This document shows, piece by piece, positions 1 to 12,179 of a DNA stretch of 64,000 nt. The stretch lies in assembly GCA_032622095.1 (NCBI GenBank), contig CP136064.1, forward strand, positions 213,728,205 to 213,792,204, read 5' to 3'. Every line of letters starts with the position of its first letter. The first letter of the stretch is position 1. The DNA is from Siphonodentalium dalli. Taxonomy: Eukaryota > Mollusca > Scaphopoda > Gadilida > Siphonodentaliidae. The notes beneath the pieces are model-generated. The model was not told the origin of the DNA and ran no database searches. It saw only the letters and a program-made list of their open reading frames with translations. A program made the translations under genes and the position numbers.

Positions 1-3000
1 TCACAGGGTCAAAATACCCATATGTACAATTTTTTAACTCTGATGGTCCAACCATCATAATCATAATTAGTAGTGTCTTTTTAAGAAAGCTGAGGTGAAC
101 GCCCCGGGGCCTATCTAATAACGCTCCCGGGTCCAATTAACCCTATATGCAAATTTTGAGCTCCGACCGTTTAGCCGTTTGGTCGCATATAAGCGGACAA
201 ACGAACAAAATACAAACAGATTTTAGTTTTATTGGTATATATTTCTACGACGACGCGGCATTCCCATCATGACGTAATGAGCCGTTTCCAAATATGGAGT
301 GCATTCCTGGCGTAGTAAATGTTTCTGCGAAACGTAGTATTTAGAAATAGTTATAAATACAACACGATGCGAAAGAATAATCAGTTATGAATATCGTTGA
401 CTGATACAATCTCGAAGATGATGTCTCCTATATGGCGATAAGTAAAATGAATTGTGGATATTGGTTGTGTTTGGCAATGCGTGGGCGAATTGTCAACACG
501 TCATTGACCTTCGATATGTGAAGTGATCTGTTATGCCATTAGCCAATGAAATCGCGAGTACTTCGGGCCACTACCAAATGAAATGGAGGGAATCCCATCA
601 ATACAGACACTGATCACACATCTAGAGACGTACATCCGTTTTGTTTTTCGTCGGTTTTTTCAAAGAAACTGGAAAATGTCAAACTGATGTCCATTTGAAA
701 CCATACTTTTAACCAAAAGTAGAAAAAATGTGCTACTGTTCGTCTAAAACAACAAATTTATGATAAATCACTGTTAAATCACTGAGTTTATACACCGTGC
801 GTGCTTGGCCATGGCATCAGGCGGGCGACAAAAACAATGTCATCGTGCTCAAGTGACATGACTTAGGCTAATAAGAAGAAGGTAACGTAGGGAGGATGGT
901 AAAAACTAAACACACTGAAACAAATCTAAATTCAATCACTTGAATAAGCCCGTCTGTGACATATACCGTTTTAAGGTACAGATATGTATTGACCGGAGTC
1001 AGACCGGATATAACAAAACAGGCATACTGACAGTCTTCGTACCGCCACGGGGCCTTAATCACCGAATAATTTGTGGTCCGATCCCCTGTGCACTCACTCC
1101 AGCTTGAGTAAATTATGTTATAACTTATTCTTTGTAGTTTTAACACAGACTGCACAATGTTTACTATCGTGTGTGAGAGACGACAGAGTATGGCTCTTCC
1201 TATATTGTATTGTAACACTTAACTCCGGTGTTGGTAACTGGAAACCTATTTCATTTGTACAATAATGCAAGAGTGGTTGGGGCACAAGTTTTATGTAGGA
1301 TTTTGTAATTGTGTTATTCAAATGGCCCTTATTTCTCAGCTCTAAAATCATACATTGTAATTTCTTTAGTCACATTCCGAGGACCGGAATTGGTCGATGA
1401 TACATTAGATACCAATTCGACCATGCATATATAGATAATTTGAACAACTTAGTGTATGTTCACACACTGATGGCAACTGTGCTTGGAACATGTATTCTTG
1501 CAAGCATTTTGTCACAGACAACCATGTGGTGCCAAAGCTAATACTATGACAAGTACAATTTCTGTAGTTCCACATGTATCGGTGATACTGACATTTGCAT
1601 CCGAATACCTGTATGATCGATTATTGCGAGATGATTACACGCTTCGTGAATCTACAGGTAAATTTCGGTACCATCGTTACATTTTATAAAGCATTTTGTA
1701 TCATTTTATGGCACATTATATATAGCCTTCCGTATCGAAATGCCTGAGTGTATGAATGCGGAATTATATGCATATGCACGCAGTTTGAGAGGAAAAATAC
1801 TGTATATCATTAAATATGTGCGGTAATTCATGCACATAAATATAAATTAATCAGCGGTTCAATAACTGAGATAAACGCTCTTTATGTTTCCATATCGGGA
1901 ATACAATAACCTAGAACACTATTTTTGTTTCATGTTGATGAAACAATTTTTGTTTGATGAGCATCTGATGTTGCATCCACTTGGACGTGTAACAGGCAAC
2001 CAGTTTAACTTGAGTCCTGACAGCTGACGTTATGGGTCACATAAATATAGCATGCATATATCATCGTTTTTTTTGCGGATTCGTTTATATTTGCCAAATG
2101 ACGGGGAGTGACGAAATGGAAAACATAATGTTACTCTCTCACTTTGCACTGCCAGAATCGTAGCTAGCTTACACAAAACAAAACAGCAACGACGCATTGA
2201 AGCAGCACATATATATAGTAGTTGATAAATTAATGTTTCTTGTTGTAAAATGGTCCTTTTCCGGCGATATTCTCATTTATGCCACTTATTGTTTTCCCTT
2301 GTACATTTAGTCCGTATATGGGCATTTCACCCCTATTAGCATCTATTGACATGATACAAACGACCTCTCTTATAAATGTACATAACCAAATTGTTTTCTT
2401 GAATGTGCCAATGATCGGTTACAGATGTATTTGCCAAAGGAGGTGGAATGCCGATTTTTTGGAAAAAAATGACGGTATACTCTCAATCAACGGCATCGCT
2501 TTGTCCGAATAACATCGTAGAAATAATTTAGAGTTCAACATCATACTTTCATTATACCAACACAAGCATGAGTATACTTGATATGGATTAATAATATATA
2601 AATGGATACTCACGTGTGTTTGTATAGGAAATATCGCATCCCGCCCGTCAACAACATTCACATGTCTCTGACACAACTTCGACAATGATTCCATGTAAAA
2701 TAAGGCGAATTACCATAGAAATCGATGGACCCGTTTATACACACCGAATAAGCGCCATCTGATATCCATGCCATGTACAAAATCGATATCGCAGAGCGAA
2801 CCAATTTGCCTTAATATAACGCAGCGAGAAGAAACCGTCCCAGAGGTCTCGGTGTCGCTTAAGAGGCAGTCGCTGTTGTAGGCGAATACAAGTGCGCGTT
2901 CTATATCGGACACGACTAAACCACGCCTGGTTAAGTGGCCCTGTTGTTACGTTATCGTCACCTATATTGTGTCCACAGCGGTTGTTGCGTATGCCTCCTA

Positions 3001-3026
3001 TTGATAAATTGTAAATAAGAAACTAG
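1..3026. other. Non-coding AT-rich DNA, no gene recognised
   Basis: Only short open frames without recognisable domains or codon bias occur here. One copy of the recurring AAACGCTCTTTAT motif lies at 1873-1885. I see no RNA gene or transposon ends that I can support. Confidence 0.5.
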
Positions 3027-3072
3027 ACTTGCGAAACACCACCAGGATCAGTCAGGACCGCCCCTGCGTGGT

Positions 3073-4005
3073 CTAGATGTAGATGTAGATGTAGATGTTT
3101 ATTTGTACAATAGATAAGAATAGATAACAAAGCATTGATATATGAATTAATGGTATCGTACAGGAGCAGCATGACCTACTGGCCGTCTTCCTGCTGCCCC
3201 TCAATCAATAATACAATAAGAAAATATGATGGCATATGTAGTTTCAGGTTTGCTGGTTGGTGTTAAATGTTAAATAATTTAACTATATTGATAATTTTAA
3301 TTGAAAATGGTATAAATTGTGAACTTAAGAGTATATATCTTATATACTATTGCGTTTGATGGGCAAGTTAGAAAAGCTAAATCGGAATAACATTGTGAGG
3401 TCGCGACGGCCCTATATAATGTAGTTTTTGAAATAATCAGAGTGGACGGCGGATACCAGGCAATAAGTTAGATTTTTTATGACAGCATAATGCCGTACAT
3501 AATTTGCCTTATCATATATAACATTTCAATTTAAAAATTCACGGACGCCGCCGTGTATGTCACAGGGCTGTCTGGAAGGGCGGATGTTCAGGTGATAACT
3601 CTAAGTTGTAAGTTGCTTGAGGCAAGTGATATGATTATCTATCGCAAATGTAGCATGATTTGATGTTACATGTAGCCGAATATTTACCTATTAGTTCAGT
3701 AGATAATAATTTTTTGAATACATAATTAAACTTACAAATTTTTATTTTGGAGTTAATCGAATTCCACACATTGGGAAAAGTATGTGTTGGTAGATTTTCT
3801 GAAAAACATGTTCTCGGTGTTTTGCTTCTTAGTTTATTCGCCTGTCTTGTATTTACACCGAGGGAGAAAGTGAACATTTTTTCAAATGATTTTGGGAGAT
3901 TTCTTTTAGACCAGTTGTACATAAAGAGCGCCGCGTGCATGGTGTAGAGATCTTTGAACATTAGAATATTCTCTTGTTTGAAAAGGGGTTCTAGTTCTAG
4001 TGGTG
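3073..4005 (-). mobile_element. 5'-truncated LINE (non-LTR retrotransposon) remnant
   Basis: Read on the minus strand, the segment starts inside the tail of a reverse-transcriptase ORF (3635-4000), continues through about 540 bp of 3' UTR and ends in four CATCTA units (TAGATG on the plus strand, 3074-3097). A 3' microsatellite tail with 5' truncation is typical of target-primed reverse transcription in CR1/Jockey-like LINEs. Both sides continue into the same tandem-repeat unit: GTGGTCTAG on the left and TCTAGTGGTGAG on the right. The element therefore inserted into a pre-existing repeat. The clade is inferred, not proven. Confidence 0.7.
3635..4000 (-). pseudogene. C-terminal remnant of LINE reverse-transcriptase protein
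   Basis: About 120 residues are open to a stop. The pattern matches the C-terminal region, downstream of the polymerase domain, in CR1/Jockey-type LINE proteins. It has a KDLYTMHAALFMYNW-like helix, then NLPKSFEKMF and an N-T-R-Q element, then LPTHTFPNVWNSI, a FKKLL helix and a terminal Cys cluster (CNIKSCYICDR). The catalytic palm motifs are absent because the copy is truncated. The roughly 25 upstream residues of the open frame are translated tandem repeat and do not belong to the LINE. No function is expected. The identification rests on recalled family pattern and is fairly secure for LINE, less so for clade. Confidence 0.72.
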
Positions 4006-4960
4006 AGTTTAGTGGCCAGAAAAGTGATGGGGTGTCATAGAAACCCACCCACGCACGGACGGGGGTCGCGGCCACATATAAGAGCCGTCATTAACTCTAA
4101 CTTTCCAGAATTTTAATATTGACTAAACACAACCCGGACCAGCAAGGACCTGCCCGGACCGCTCATGTGGTGTCTTATGATGATTTTAATGTCCATAACA
4201 ATACCGGGGTGTCGTGGAAACCCACGGACGGACGGTGGTCGCGACCACACAGAAGTGCCGCCATTAACCCAAAACTTGCCAGAATATACATTGTGGACCA
4301 GCCCAGAACGCAACTGTGGTGTCTATGTCTCTGGTGATTTTAGTGGCCATAACACTGCGGGCTGTCATGGAAATCCACCCAAGCACGGACGCGTACGTAC
4401 GGTGGTCGTGGCCACTCATAAGTGCCGCTATTATCTCATAACTTGCCAGATTCAACAAGAATTACAAAAGTGTGCCCGCAGTAACAAGACTCGCATAAAT
4501 ATAGCGGAACTACCGTCGACTACATTCACGAAGAAAGAAGGGCGAATCGCCCACCGAAGTATGGCAATTAACCATCAGAATGCCGCCATCGCCGAATATG
4601 TTTGCCGCGAATGAAGCTAGCAGCCCGGACCGCCCCTTTGGCGTCTAGGGATGATTTTTTTTATTGGCCATAACAGTGCGATGGTATCATAGAAACAGAC
4701 ACACACACACAGACGGTGGTCAAGGCCACACAGAAGTGCCGCTATTAACCCCAAAAAGGCAACCATCGCCGAATATGTTTGCAGCGAATGAAGCTAACAG
4801 CCCAAACCACCCTAAGTGGGATTTTAGTGACCAGACACTTACCAGATTCGCAATATTGACTAATCACCACCAAGACCAGCCCAGACCGCCCCTGTGGTGC
4901 CTAGGGTGATTTTCGTTCCCATAACAGTGTGGGGGTTTCATGGAAATCCACCCTTCGTTT

Positions 4961-5404
4961 TAACAGAACGATCAATAACATTTCCCATACTGATGTATAT
5001 GGCAGTTATTGCTCAAATTCGATATAAAAGATCATCCAAAACGGCGTTATATAATCAGTTAACTCTGATATCCCTTTATAGTATTTTGTTTTGATGTTTG
5101 TTCAGATATAAACAATAGCGGCAAGCAGAAAGGTCGAGGGATAAGACGCTGATTGAAATTACGTATTTAATATTTTGGTTGTATATGTTTGACGGATGTG
5201 TTGCTAACTATCCATACATGGACAACAGACTGCGTTGATGCATCATTAAACCGCATGTTACAAGCATTCTGACCGTTTTAAATAAGATTTCCGCTCACCT
5301 ATTTTCGAGGTACGACTCAAAATATCAGCCAAGGATTCCTCGGTTCCAATCAAAGGTTCTAACTTTCACTCTATGATCCAAAGGCGACGATTATAATCCC
5401 TTCT
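4961..5404. other. Short non-coding spacer
   Basis: AT-rich sequence between the tandem repeat and the decayed coding stretch. No features were recognised. Confidence 0.4.
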
Positions 5405-6441
5405 TTGTCAGAGAAGTGGGAAACTGTCGAGGACGTTTCACCAGTGGAACAAGGTCAATTAGATGATGCGGGTCAGTTGGCGATTTGCCCTGGTGCCGAT
5501 TTTAGTGACTCAGAAATTGAGGGCTCACGGGATAGACTTAAAATAAAACGAAAATTCCCTGCAACTCGCCACACATTCAGTGTACACGAAATTCCTGAGA
5601 ATGCCATCCAAACCTACAAATGTTCTGATATTTGTAAAACCAAAATCATCCTAGATCAATGGACAAAGCAGTTCTGGTTAAGTGGGTCTGGGGTAAATGG
5701 GGAGGATTTCTATTACCAGCAGCAGAATTATGTCAGTCTCACCCAATCACACCATCATCGGGAAAGCGACGTATCCTATCAGGCGATTGTTGGAATGCCT
5801 TTACACTGGTAGATTCGTCGCATTGCTAAAAATATCGCTTAAACATTGTCTGTCATATGTCACACTGCATGATTTCAATTCAAAACTTGTTTTTAGCATT
5901 GAAAATAAAAAAAGATAAACAGCAACTGACAGTGAAAGTTTATGATCTTCAGAACAAACTTCACCGTAAAATTGAAGAGCACGAACAGAAGGAGAAACAG
6001 TATCAAACTATTGACTTTTCCAATTCCACTATCAACAAAAAGCACATGGGACCTAGACACAGGTCTTATGGTAAAACATTTTGCAAAGTTCTATTTGGAA
6101 TTGAAATTACCCCCAATGATATAATCAGATCTCGTCCACTTAGAGAAATAAGGAAATGGTATAATGCTGATGAGAATTCAAGTCATAGGAAGGATGCAAT
6201 GGAAACAGCAGATCCAGGAAACCATACCCAGTCTGCAGAAGCTCATTCAAAGTCAGGTGATAATGGAAACTATGTAATAAATAAACTGTCAACATTATTG
6301 TTCACTTCACTACCTGTGATACGACAGACAGCATACCGAGCTAAACAGCTACTGAAGATGGTCTCTAGAGTTATGGTGTGTGAAGACCTGACAACAGAAA
6401 GACAAATTTTAACCATTGTGAAAATACACATTCTGGTCTAA
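5405..6441 (+). pseudogene. Possible decayed coding stretch, family unknown
   Basis: Two open frames in different phases (5405-5812 and 5857-6441) have a composition more protein-like than the neighbouring DNA. The first is acidic and Ser-rich (ending ...DFSDSEIEGSRDRLKIKRK). The second begins with a charged heptad-like stretch (LQNKLHRKIEEHEQKEKQ, a likely coiled coil), followed by a YGKTFCKVLFG segment. I recognise no family. The frame change, and a run of seven A at about 5911, suggest a frameshifted retrocopy or transposon gene rather than a live gene, although unrecognised exons with an intron between them cannot be excluded. Confidence 0.3.
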
Positions 6442-8697
6442 AGATAGCAATATTTTTTATAAACTGAATGAGCCATCCAAGAAGTCTATGGTTTATATGA
6501 GTTCTTTCTGACATTGACTCTCAGCTACGAAACACAAGTTGGACAAAGATGCAATATCAACAAATGTATACATGTTTATCTTGTAACGACAACATCCAAA
6601 CAAGCTATATTGTGTTTACTATTATGACTTGCTTTTCACGATATATTCTCCCATACAACTTAAATGCTAGACTGATGAAAAGGTAACACTGAGTGCACAT
6701 CAGTCCAGTGAACTCTCATCTAAGCCAACTTTTATTTACCAAAATATGACAAATTGTAAATTTCGGAGGAAATTTGATCACCAATACTAATACTTAAACT
6801 GCGAATGCAGTAGCTCCCATTCCTCGGCCATACTCTTTATATTGACTACTTTACTTTTTAAGTAATGCAAAGTAATACTCATATTTTAATAACAATGTAG
6901 ACGACTGGTGTTGAATGCTCCATCAGTTAATTTGTATGTACATTGGATATAAATAATCTAATTACAAAACATTTCTTCCATATCTTTGTGAATTCTTGAA
7001 CCATGCTATTGGCCTGAATAGCAAGACAAATTGTTAAACTGCTCTTTAATTATTATATGATGACTCATATTGACATTACTTTCTGAAACAATTCATATAT
7101 GAATGTAGTCGTATACGTACATATGAACGATGCAAACACTATGGTAATTATAATATCAGACACAAGCACAATTGTACCGATATATTTGCGCGAATGGGAC
7201 AAAACTATCAGCCATAATATACCTATATGGTGGCCGCGTGATCTATCGAGTATGGCCCTTTGATCCACAACCAATGTACCTATATGTGTCTGAATAACTC
7301 CAGAAAAAGCGTATACAGCACAATTTAACGAAATAAACTAGTGTATAATCGTTGTTTAATACCACATGCCGTCTATTGCATCGAAAATATATTCGAGTTA
7401 AACCATTTGCTATGGTATTTTTTACATGATTAGCTAAAATCGTGATAAACGAACATGTTGTAGATATGTAAACTATGTTCACTTACCTCATCGTTCATCA
7501 TGTTTTTTTCCGATATATTTAAGAAGTTTTTTATTGCATGGTTACAACCTAACATAGTGTTTATGAGGCCGGATTATTTGGATTACTGTTCAATCTTTGG
7601 GTAGATGAGTTTGACGATGATGAACTTGTTATGCTTCACCTTACAAAACTTCCGTCTGAATTATTTTCTTTCATTGAAGACCCTATGTTTTTCGTACCAT
7701 TTATAGTTCACCATACCCACTTATTGTGGCTATCACACAGAATGCTGTCATGTCTTCATTCTGAGTTACTCCAAACGCATCAACGAAAATCCACAGTGAT
7801 ATATTAGGACCAATTATCAACTGATCACGACACAAATCAAAATCCATTGTTCGGATAAAAAATGCAAAGGAAATAAGCTTTCATTCCCAATTAAGGGTAT
7901 ATATTACCGAATTACGTTGATACATGTAATATGTTTTGTCGAAATTGTATCGCTGTGTATTGTAGTCTGTCGGTGTAGACATCATCACTCGTCCATGCGG
8001 ATGTGGTGTTACCGGAGTGAATGTAACAATATAGGGTGTCCAGTCGCAGTTGTGTGCGCTTTTGTATTCCTTGTACTTATGCATTGTGGTACATTAATTG
8101 TATATGAGCAGTAAACGACACAATACTAACATTTGAAATAATATTCCAAAATCTAACTTGCCGCCAGTAAATTAGCAAATGCGAATGTAAGCATTTATCC
8201 TGTGTACCTTTCGGATTTTATCCGTCTGATTGCATGTCTGAATTTATTACGCCACAAGGTGGTGTAAGCTATTTTTGAGTTTTTGATAATCTATGGAGCA
8301 GTGAGCGAATACCTTGTGGGAGAATAGGTTTTTGTACCTTGCTCAATCGTACCTATAGAATCACGTAAATGCTGAAATTGTAAACTTAACGCCACCGTAA
8401 ATAATATGTTCTTGAAAATATAACTCAAACATACCGATAGAGTCAGGACAGGCTGAAATTGTAAACTGAAAGTCACCGGTGTAATAATATTTTCTTGAAA
8501 ATATAAATAATCTGATAGCCTGAAAATAATGTATAACCCATCGGGAACCCCTGGTGTAGTGAAGTGAATTATGGGTAATTTTAATTGGAGCGCTCATGTC
8601 TGTTCTGTTGGAGACTTGGATTAACCGCCATCTTTTATTTTCTGGTCATCAAGTCAAAATTGTATCGTATACACAATGTGTTTGTACCGATGGATGT
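6442..8697. other. Non-coding DNA, no gene recognised
   Basis: Only short frames on both strands, none with recognisable domains. A short local direct repeat (TGAAATTGTAAACTKAA) occurs at about 8371 and 8454. Confidence 0.45.
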
Positions 8698-8773
8698 ATC
8701 GCGACTCGACTCGTTTTCGTGGTCATATAGGCCCTATATAACCTATGATCACGAAAACGAGCAGAGTCGCGAT
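8698..8773. repeat. Near-perfect inverted repeat (hairpin)
   Basis: The left arm (8698-8731) begins ATCGCGACTCGACTCGTTTT. Its reverse complement recurs at 8742-8773 with only a few differences, leaving a loop of about 10 bp that is also AT-palindromic. No terminal duplications were recognised. Confidence 0.85.
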
Positions 8774-9585
8774 ATCTGATAGAATTCCAGGAATTGTACA
8801 TTCACTTCCAATAGTATAGATTCACTGCAATCTGCCGCGGAAATCCCAAAATTGTAGGCTACTTTCATTTTCAATAGGATTTTCCACTTTCACTTTTAAC
8901 TTTTACCACGCAAAGCGACCTTAGTTGACACATATATATGGCACACTGGCTGAGTCCATGATAAATAGTTTATGTAGAATGCTTCTTTCGTTTATTAAAG
9001 CTCACCTCGTTAAAATGCATGGTCAATCGTATTTGTTTACAAATTGCATTGGGTGCGACGATTTGCAGTAGGGCCCGATTTGTGGAGATCACTTTGCGGA
9101 AGTCCCCGAATTCGCGGAGGTCCCCTAAAATGGGCGATATATATAGATTTTAATGAGGGAACGGGTGCGTATATGTCAATTGATACGTATCTTAACCAAA
9201 TAACGACACGATCATCATGATATAGGTCTGTTCTATCAATTATATATGCGCCGAGTTCACTTGGTGCAAATCAAACGGCGATAAATATTCTCGTGTGCCA
9301 GAAGGACTCCTTAAAGTTGTGAATAAGATGAATATTTATTAGATGTTATTTAACAAGTGATTAGTTAGCGCCTATATTAGCGCTAACTAATGAATAATAT
9401 TTTATATTATAATTATATTATAATTTATATTTATGGCTAATAATATGAACTTGGTGGCGTTACCATTTCTGACTATGGTTTTCTTGTATCTGCCTGTGGG
9501 TAAGATTAATCAATAATTTGACTTGTATACCATGTCTTGGTGGCACTTGTGTCATTTTGTGCACATACTGTCATTTGTTTAATGG
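8774..9585. other. Non-coding spacer
   Basis: No gene recognised. The AT-rich segment at 9355-9430 contains short palindromic runs (GCGCTAACTAA around 9367-9390). Confidence 0.4.
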
Positions 9586-10261
9586 CTGCGGACACACGTA
9601 CCACAGTAGCGATGGCATAGTAGGTGTGACAATTGATTATGTGGGGTTTGGTGATAATTGGTCGTCATAATTCTGTGCTGAGTTTCCGCACAATGAGTCG
9701 ACTGGACCAATTAACCCATTCCGTTTCACCAAGGTTGATCTCTACTCATTATTTTTTGCTACTTTGTATATTCTCTACGATATATATATAATTGCACGAT
9801 CGATCTCCAGAATTGTGTTTGACCTTGGCAATCCCTCATTCACTCACATATCATGCACGCAGTACGTCTTATTGATACGATCTCAATGCATGTTTATCTA
9901 CTTATATTAATTTCATGAGTATTAAGACAGTTCCCCAATTGCATTTTTTATTTTGCGACGTTTAGTTCTACGCATAATTCCGCTAACATTATCATGTGGG
10001 CCGATGAAGCTGTGTCGGAAATGTTGGAGGAAATGCAGCTGAGAGAAAGTATCTGGAATAAACAAATCGAACTATATATAAAAGGACCAAAACAAGAAAA
10101 GGCTGATTATAAGTAACTTTGGAAGACTCATCGTGCGAATATGCAGCGGGCGACATGGCTAGTATGGCATATTAATTATGACGAACAATTGTCACCAAAC
10201 TCCACCATAATAAATTGTTACACCTACTATGACATCGCTGCTGTGGTACGTGTGTCCGCAG
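9586..10261. mobile_element. Foldback (long terminal inverted repeat) element, copy 1
   Basis: The left end begins CTGCGGACACACGTACCACA and the right end is its reverse complement, finishing at 10261. The arms stay similar for over 100 bp through a CATAGTAGGTGTGAC block and a TTGGTCGTCATAATT block. The centre (about 9700-9920) matches, in reverse complement, the centre of the copy at 54093-54702, so the two are one family in opposite orientation. There is no transposase frame, so it is non-autonomous. Confidence 0.8.
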
Positions 10262-12149
10262 ACATTGTCATGTTGGCTAAAATGTTTGCCTACCTTTGAT
10301 ACTGTATATAACAGTTGATAAACTCTTCTATTATGGATGACAATAAATATATATATATTGTCTAATGCTCGTCCTATCAACTGCATAATCATATTATACC
10401 AATATGCAAATATAAGCTCGATCACCAAAATACGTGCGATATGGAAAATATATGCGCACGGTTTTAACAATAGAAGTGTGCTATATAAATAATTACAAAG
10501 GATGGAAATCTTTAAAGGAAGCTTCAAAAGATGCGTGTCAGCGCGTCTCCTCGTGGATTGAAATTTGACACATAACGGATCTAAGCACTCAGATCAGTAC
10601 TCATGCACCACGAGACTCCATATATTGTAATGTAGTGATATAAGATTCCGGAATTACCGGAAGAGGAACGAGCACAAGATCAACATCAATATCAACATCA
10701 TGTTGATGGGAGACTCGCATATATAAGATAATGCACTGGAAAAGAATCTTTAATGCTGCACCAGCTCAGCCCCCGCGATGAAAGGAATAAGCTACAATAT
10801 ACACCATACATATCTGAACAGACTATACATTTTGGAATTTGTTTATTTATTTTAATGTTGTCAAGCACCTTGAAACCTCGGTGATATGTGCGCTATACAA
10901 GAAATGTGTGATATGATATGATATGATATGATATACAGTACACCAGCTGGTCCAACTCACATTCAGGAATGAAGATGGTTGGGTTCTGACTTCGTTTTGT
11001 TGATAGTTACTCGAGATGGACTTCAATTTGCGCAACAAGCCACTTTAAATTAGTAAATTGTACACTGTGCTTTCTGACGCCCACCTCTTCTGTATAGGGT
11101 CGTGTCTTATTATAACAAGTGTGTCGCTTATTAATCTGCGTTAGTGTACACCACTGACCGGATGTACATATGTTCACCGCACTAAACCCGTCTCAATGCA
11201 AGTTCAAGTGCACCATATTTGTAATAAATTTGTATAGCAATATAGATTCTTCAAGGATAAATTGTAATATACATATATTACTAAACACCACAGGCAGGGG
11301 CCGTATTGCGTAGCCATATCAATACGGTACCATATGGCAACCGGGGTACAACTGTTCTATCGATACCTGCATAACATTGTCTTATATATATCTTTGTCTA
11401 GCTGTGTCTTTTATATATGTGCATTATGACACATCGCTTCGGGAAAACATGTTCGTTGTGCAGAATATTTATATAGCCCGTATATTTATTTCGAACTAAA
11501 TAATATTCGCCGATTGGCAATAATGATATATGTTTCATACCCCAATATAACATATTCATACACAAAACACACACCACAGTATACAACCAAATTCTGAAGC
11601 GGATAGATTCAGAGCAAGGGTTAACATGATTATACTAACATGTGGTGCTCCGTGAGTTTATCTCAAAGATGGGACAGGTTTAATATAAATATGGACTATT
11701 CCAGCTAATTTGAAGAGAATATAATGATAAACAGCTATATAAATAAAGAGAATGCAATGTCGTGTTGTTTTGAGGAATGTGGCACTGTGGTTGTTGTGCA
11801 CATTGAGTGTGAACCCCGAATGCGAACGGCGAAGGTCACAATGCCGTATTTATTAATAAAACACTGTCACCACATTCATTTGTTAAAAGATGCTGACAAT
11901 ATTTACATATCAAATGACAAATGCATATCAACCTGTTTCAACATACATATGTCTACATTGAATAATATAAGAACCATGGTGAATCTTTAGTGGGGGGAAT
12001 ATATGGCTTTTCCCAGCATTGGAGCTGTTCAGTCAATGTAGCGGGTGTGATGAATTTCCTTGCTCCTGATCCGAATGAAGGTTATTGTTATTGTTTAAAG
12101 GCCCACTTAATCGTCGAATGCCCCGATCACATTATACACAACATATTCC
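10262..12149. other. Non-coding DNA with a pentanucleotide repeat
   Basis: No gene recognised. A short (GATAT)n run lies at about 10911-10936. A fragment of the TTAA-MITE hairpin family lies at 10708-10790 and is annotated separately. Confidence 0.45.
10708..10790 (+). repeat. Fragment of the hairpin TTAA-MITE family
   Basis: The sequence GGGAGACTCGCATATATAAG, then an AATGCACTGG block, then TTTAATGCTGCACCAG, matches in order the right half of the MITE at 62501-62709. The GGGTTAA end is degenerate here. Confidence 0.65.
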
Positions 12150-12179
12150 ATTTTATATACCACTAGCTGGTGGACCCGA

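Larger units (their letters stand above)
3027..4960 (+). repeat. Approx. 170-bp tandem repeat, interrupted by a LINE
   Basis: Diverged direct copies carry the core GGTGGTCGCGGCCAC followed by AAGTGCCGCCATTAACCC. The core recurs near 4061, 4234, 4401 and 4715, giving spacings of 173, 167 and 314 (about two units). A partial unit ends at about 3073, where the LINE insertion begins, and the array resumes at about 4005. Around 4540-4800 a second sub-block, containing ATCGCCGAATATGTTTGC, is itself duplicated. The repeat has no coding potential that I would accept. Confidence 0.75.

Noticed and set aside
3074-3097. (TAGATG)n as an ordinary microsatellite
   Set aside because: It sits exactly at the 3' end of the LINE fragment in the right orientation, so it is better read as the element's tail.
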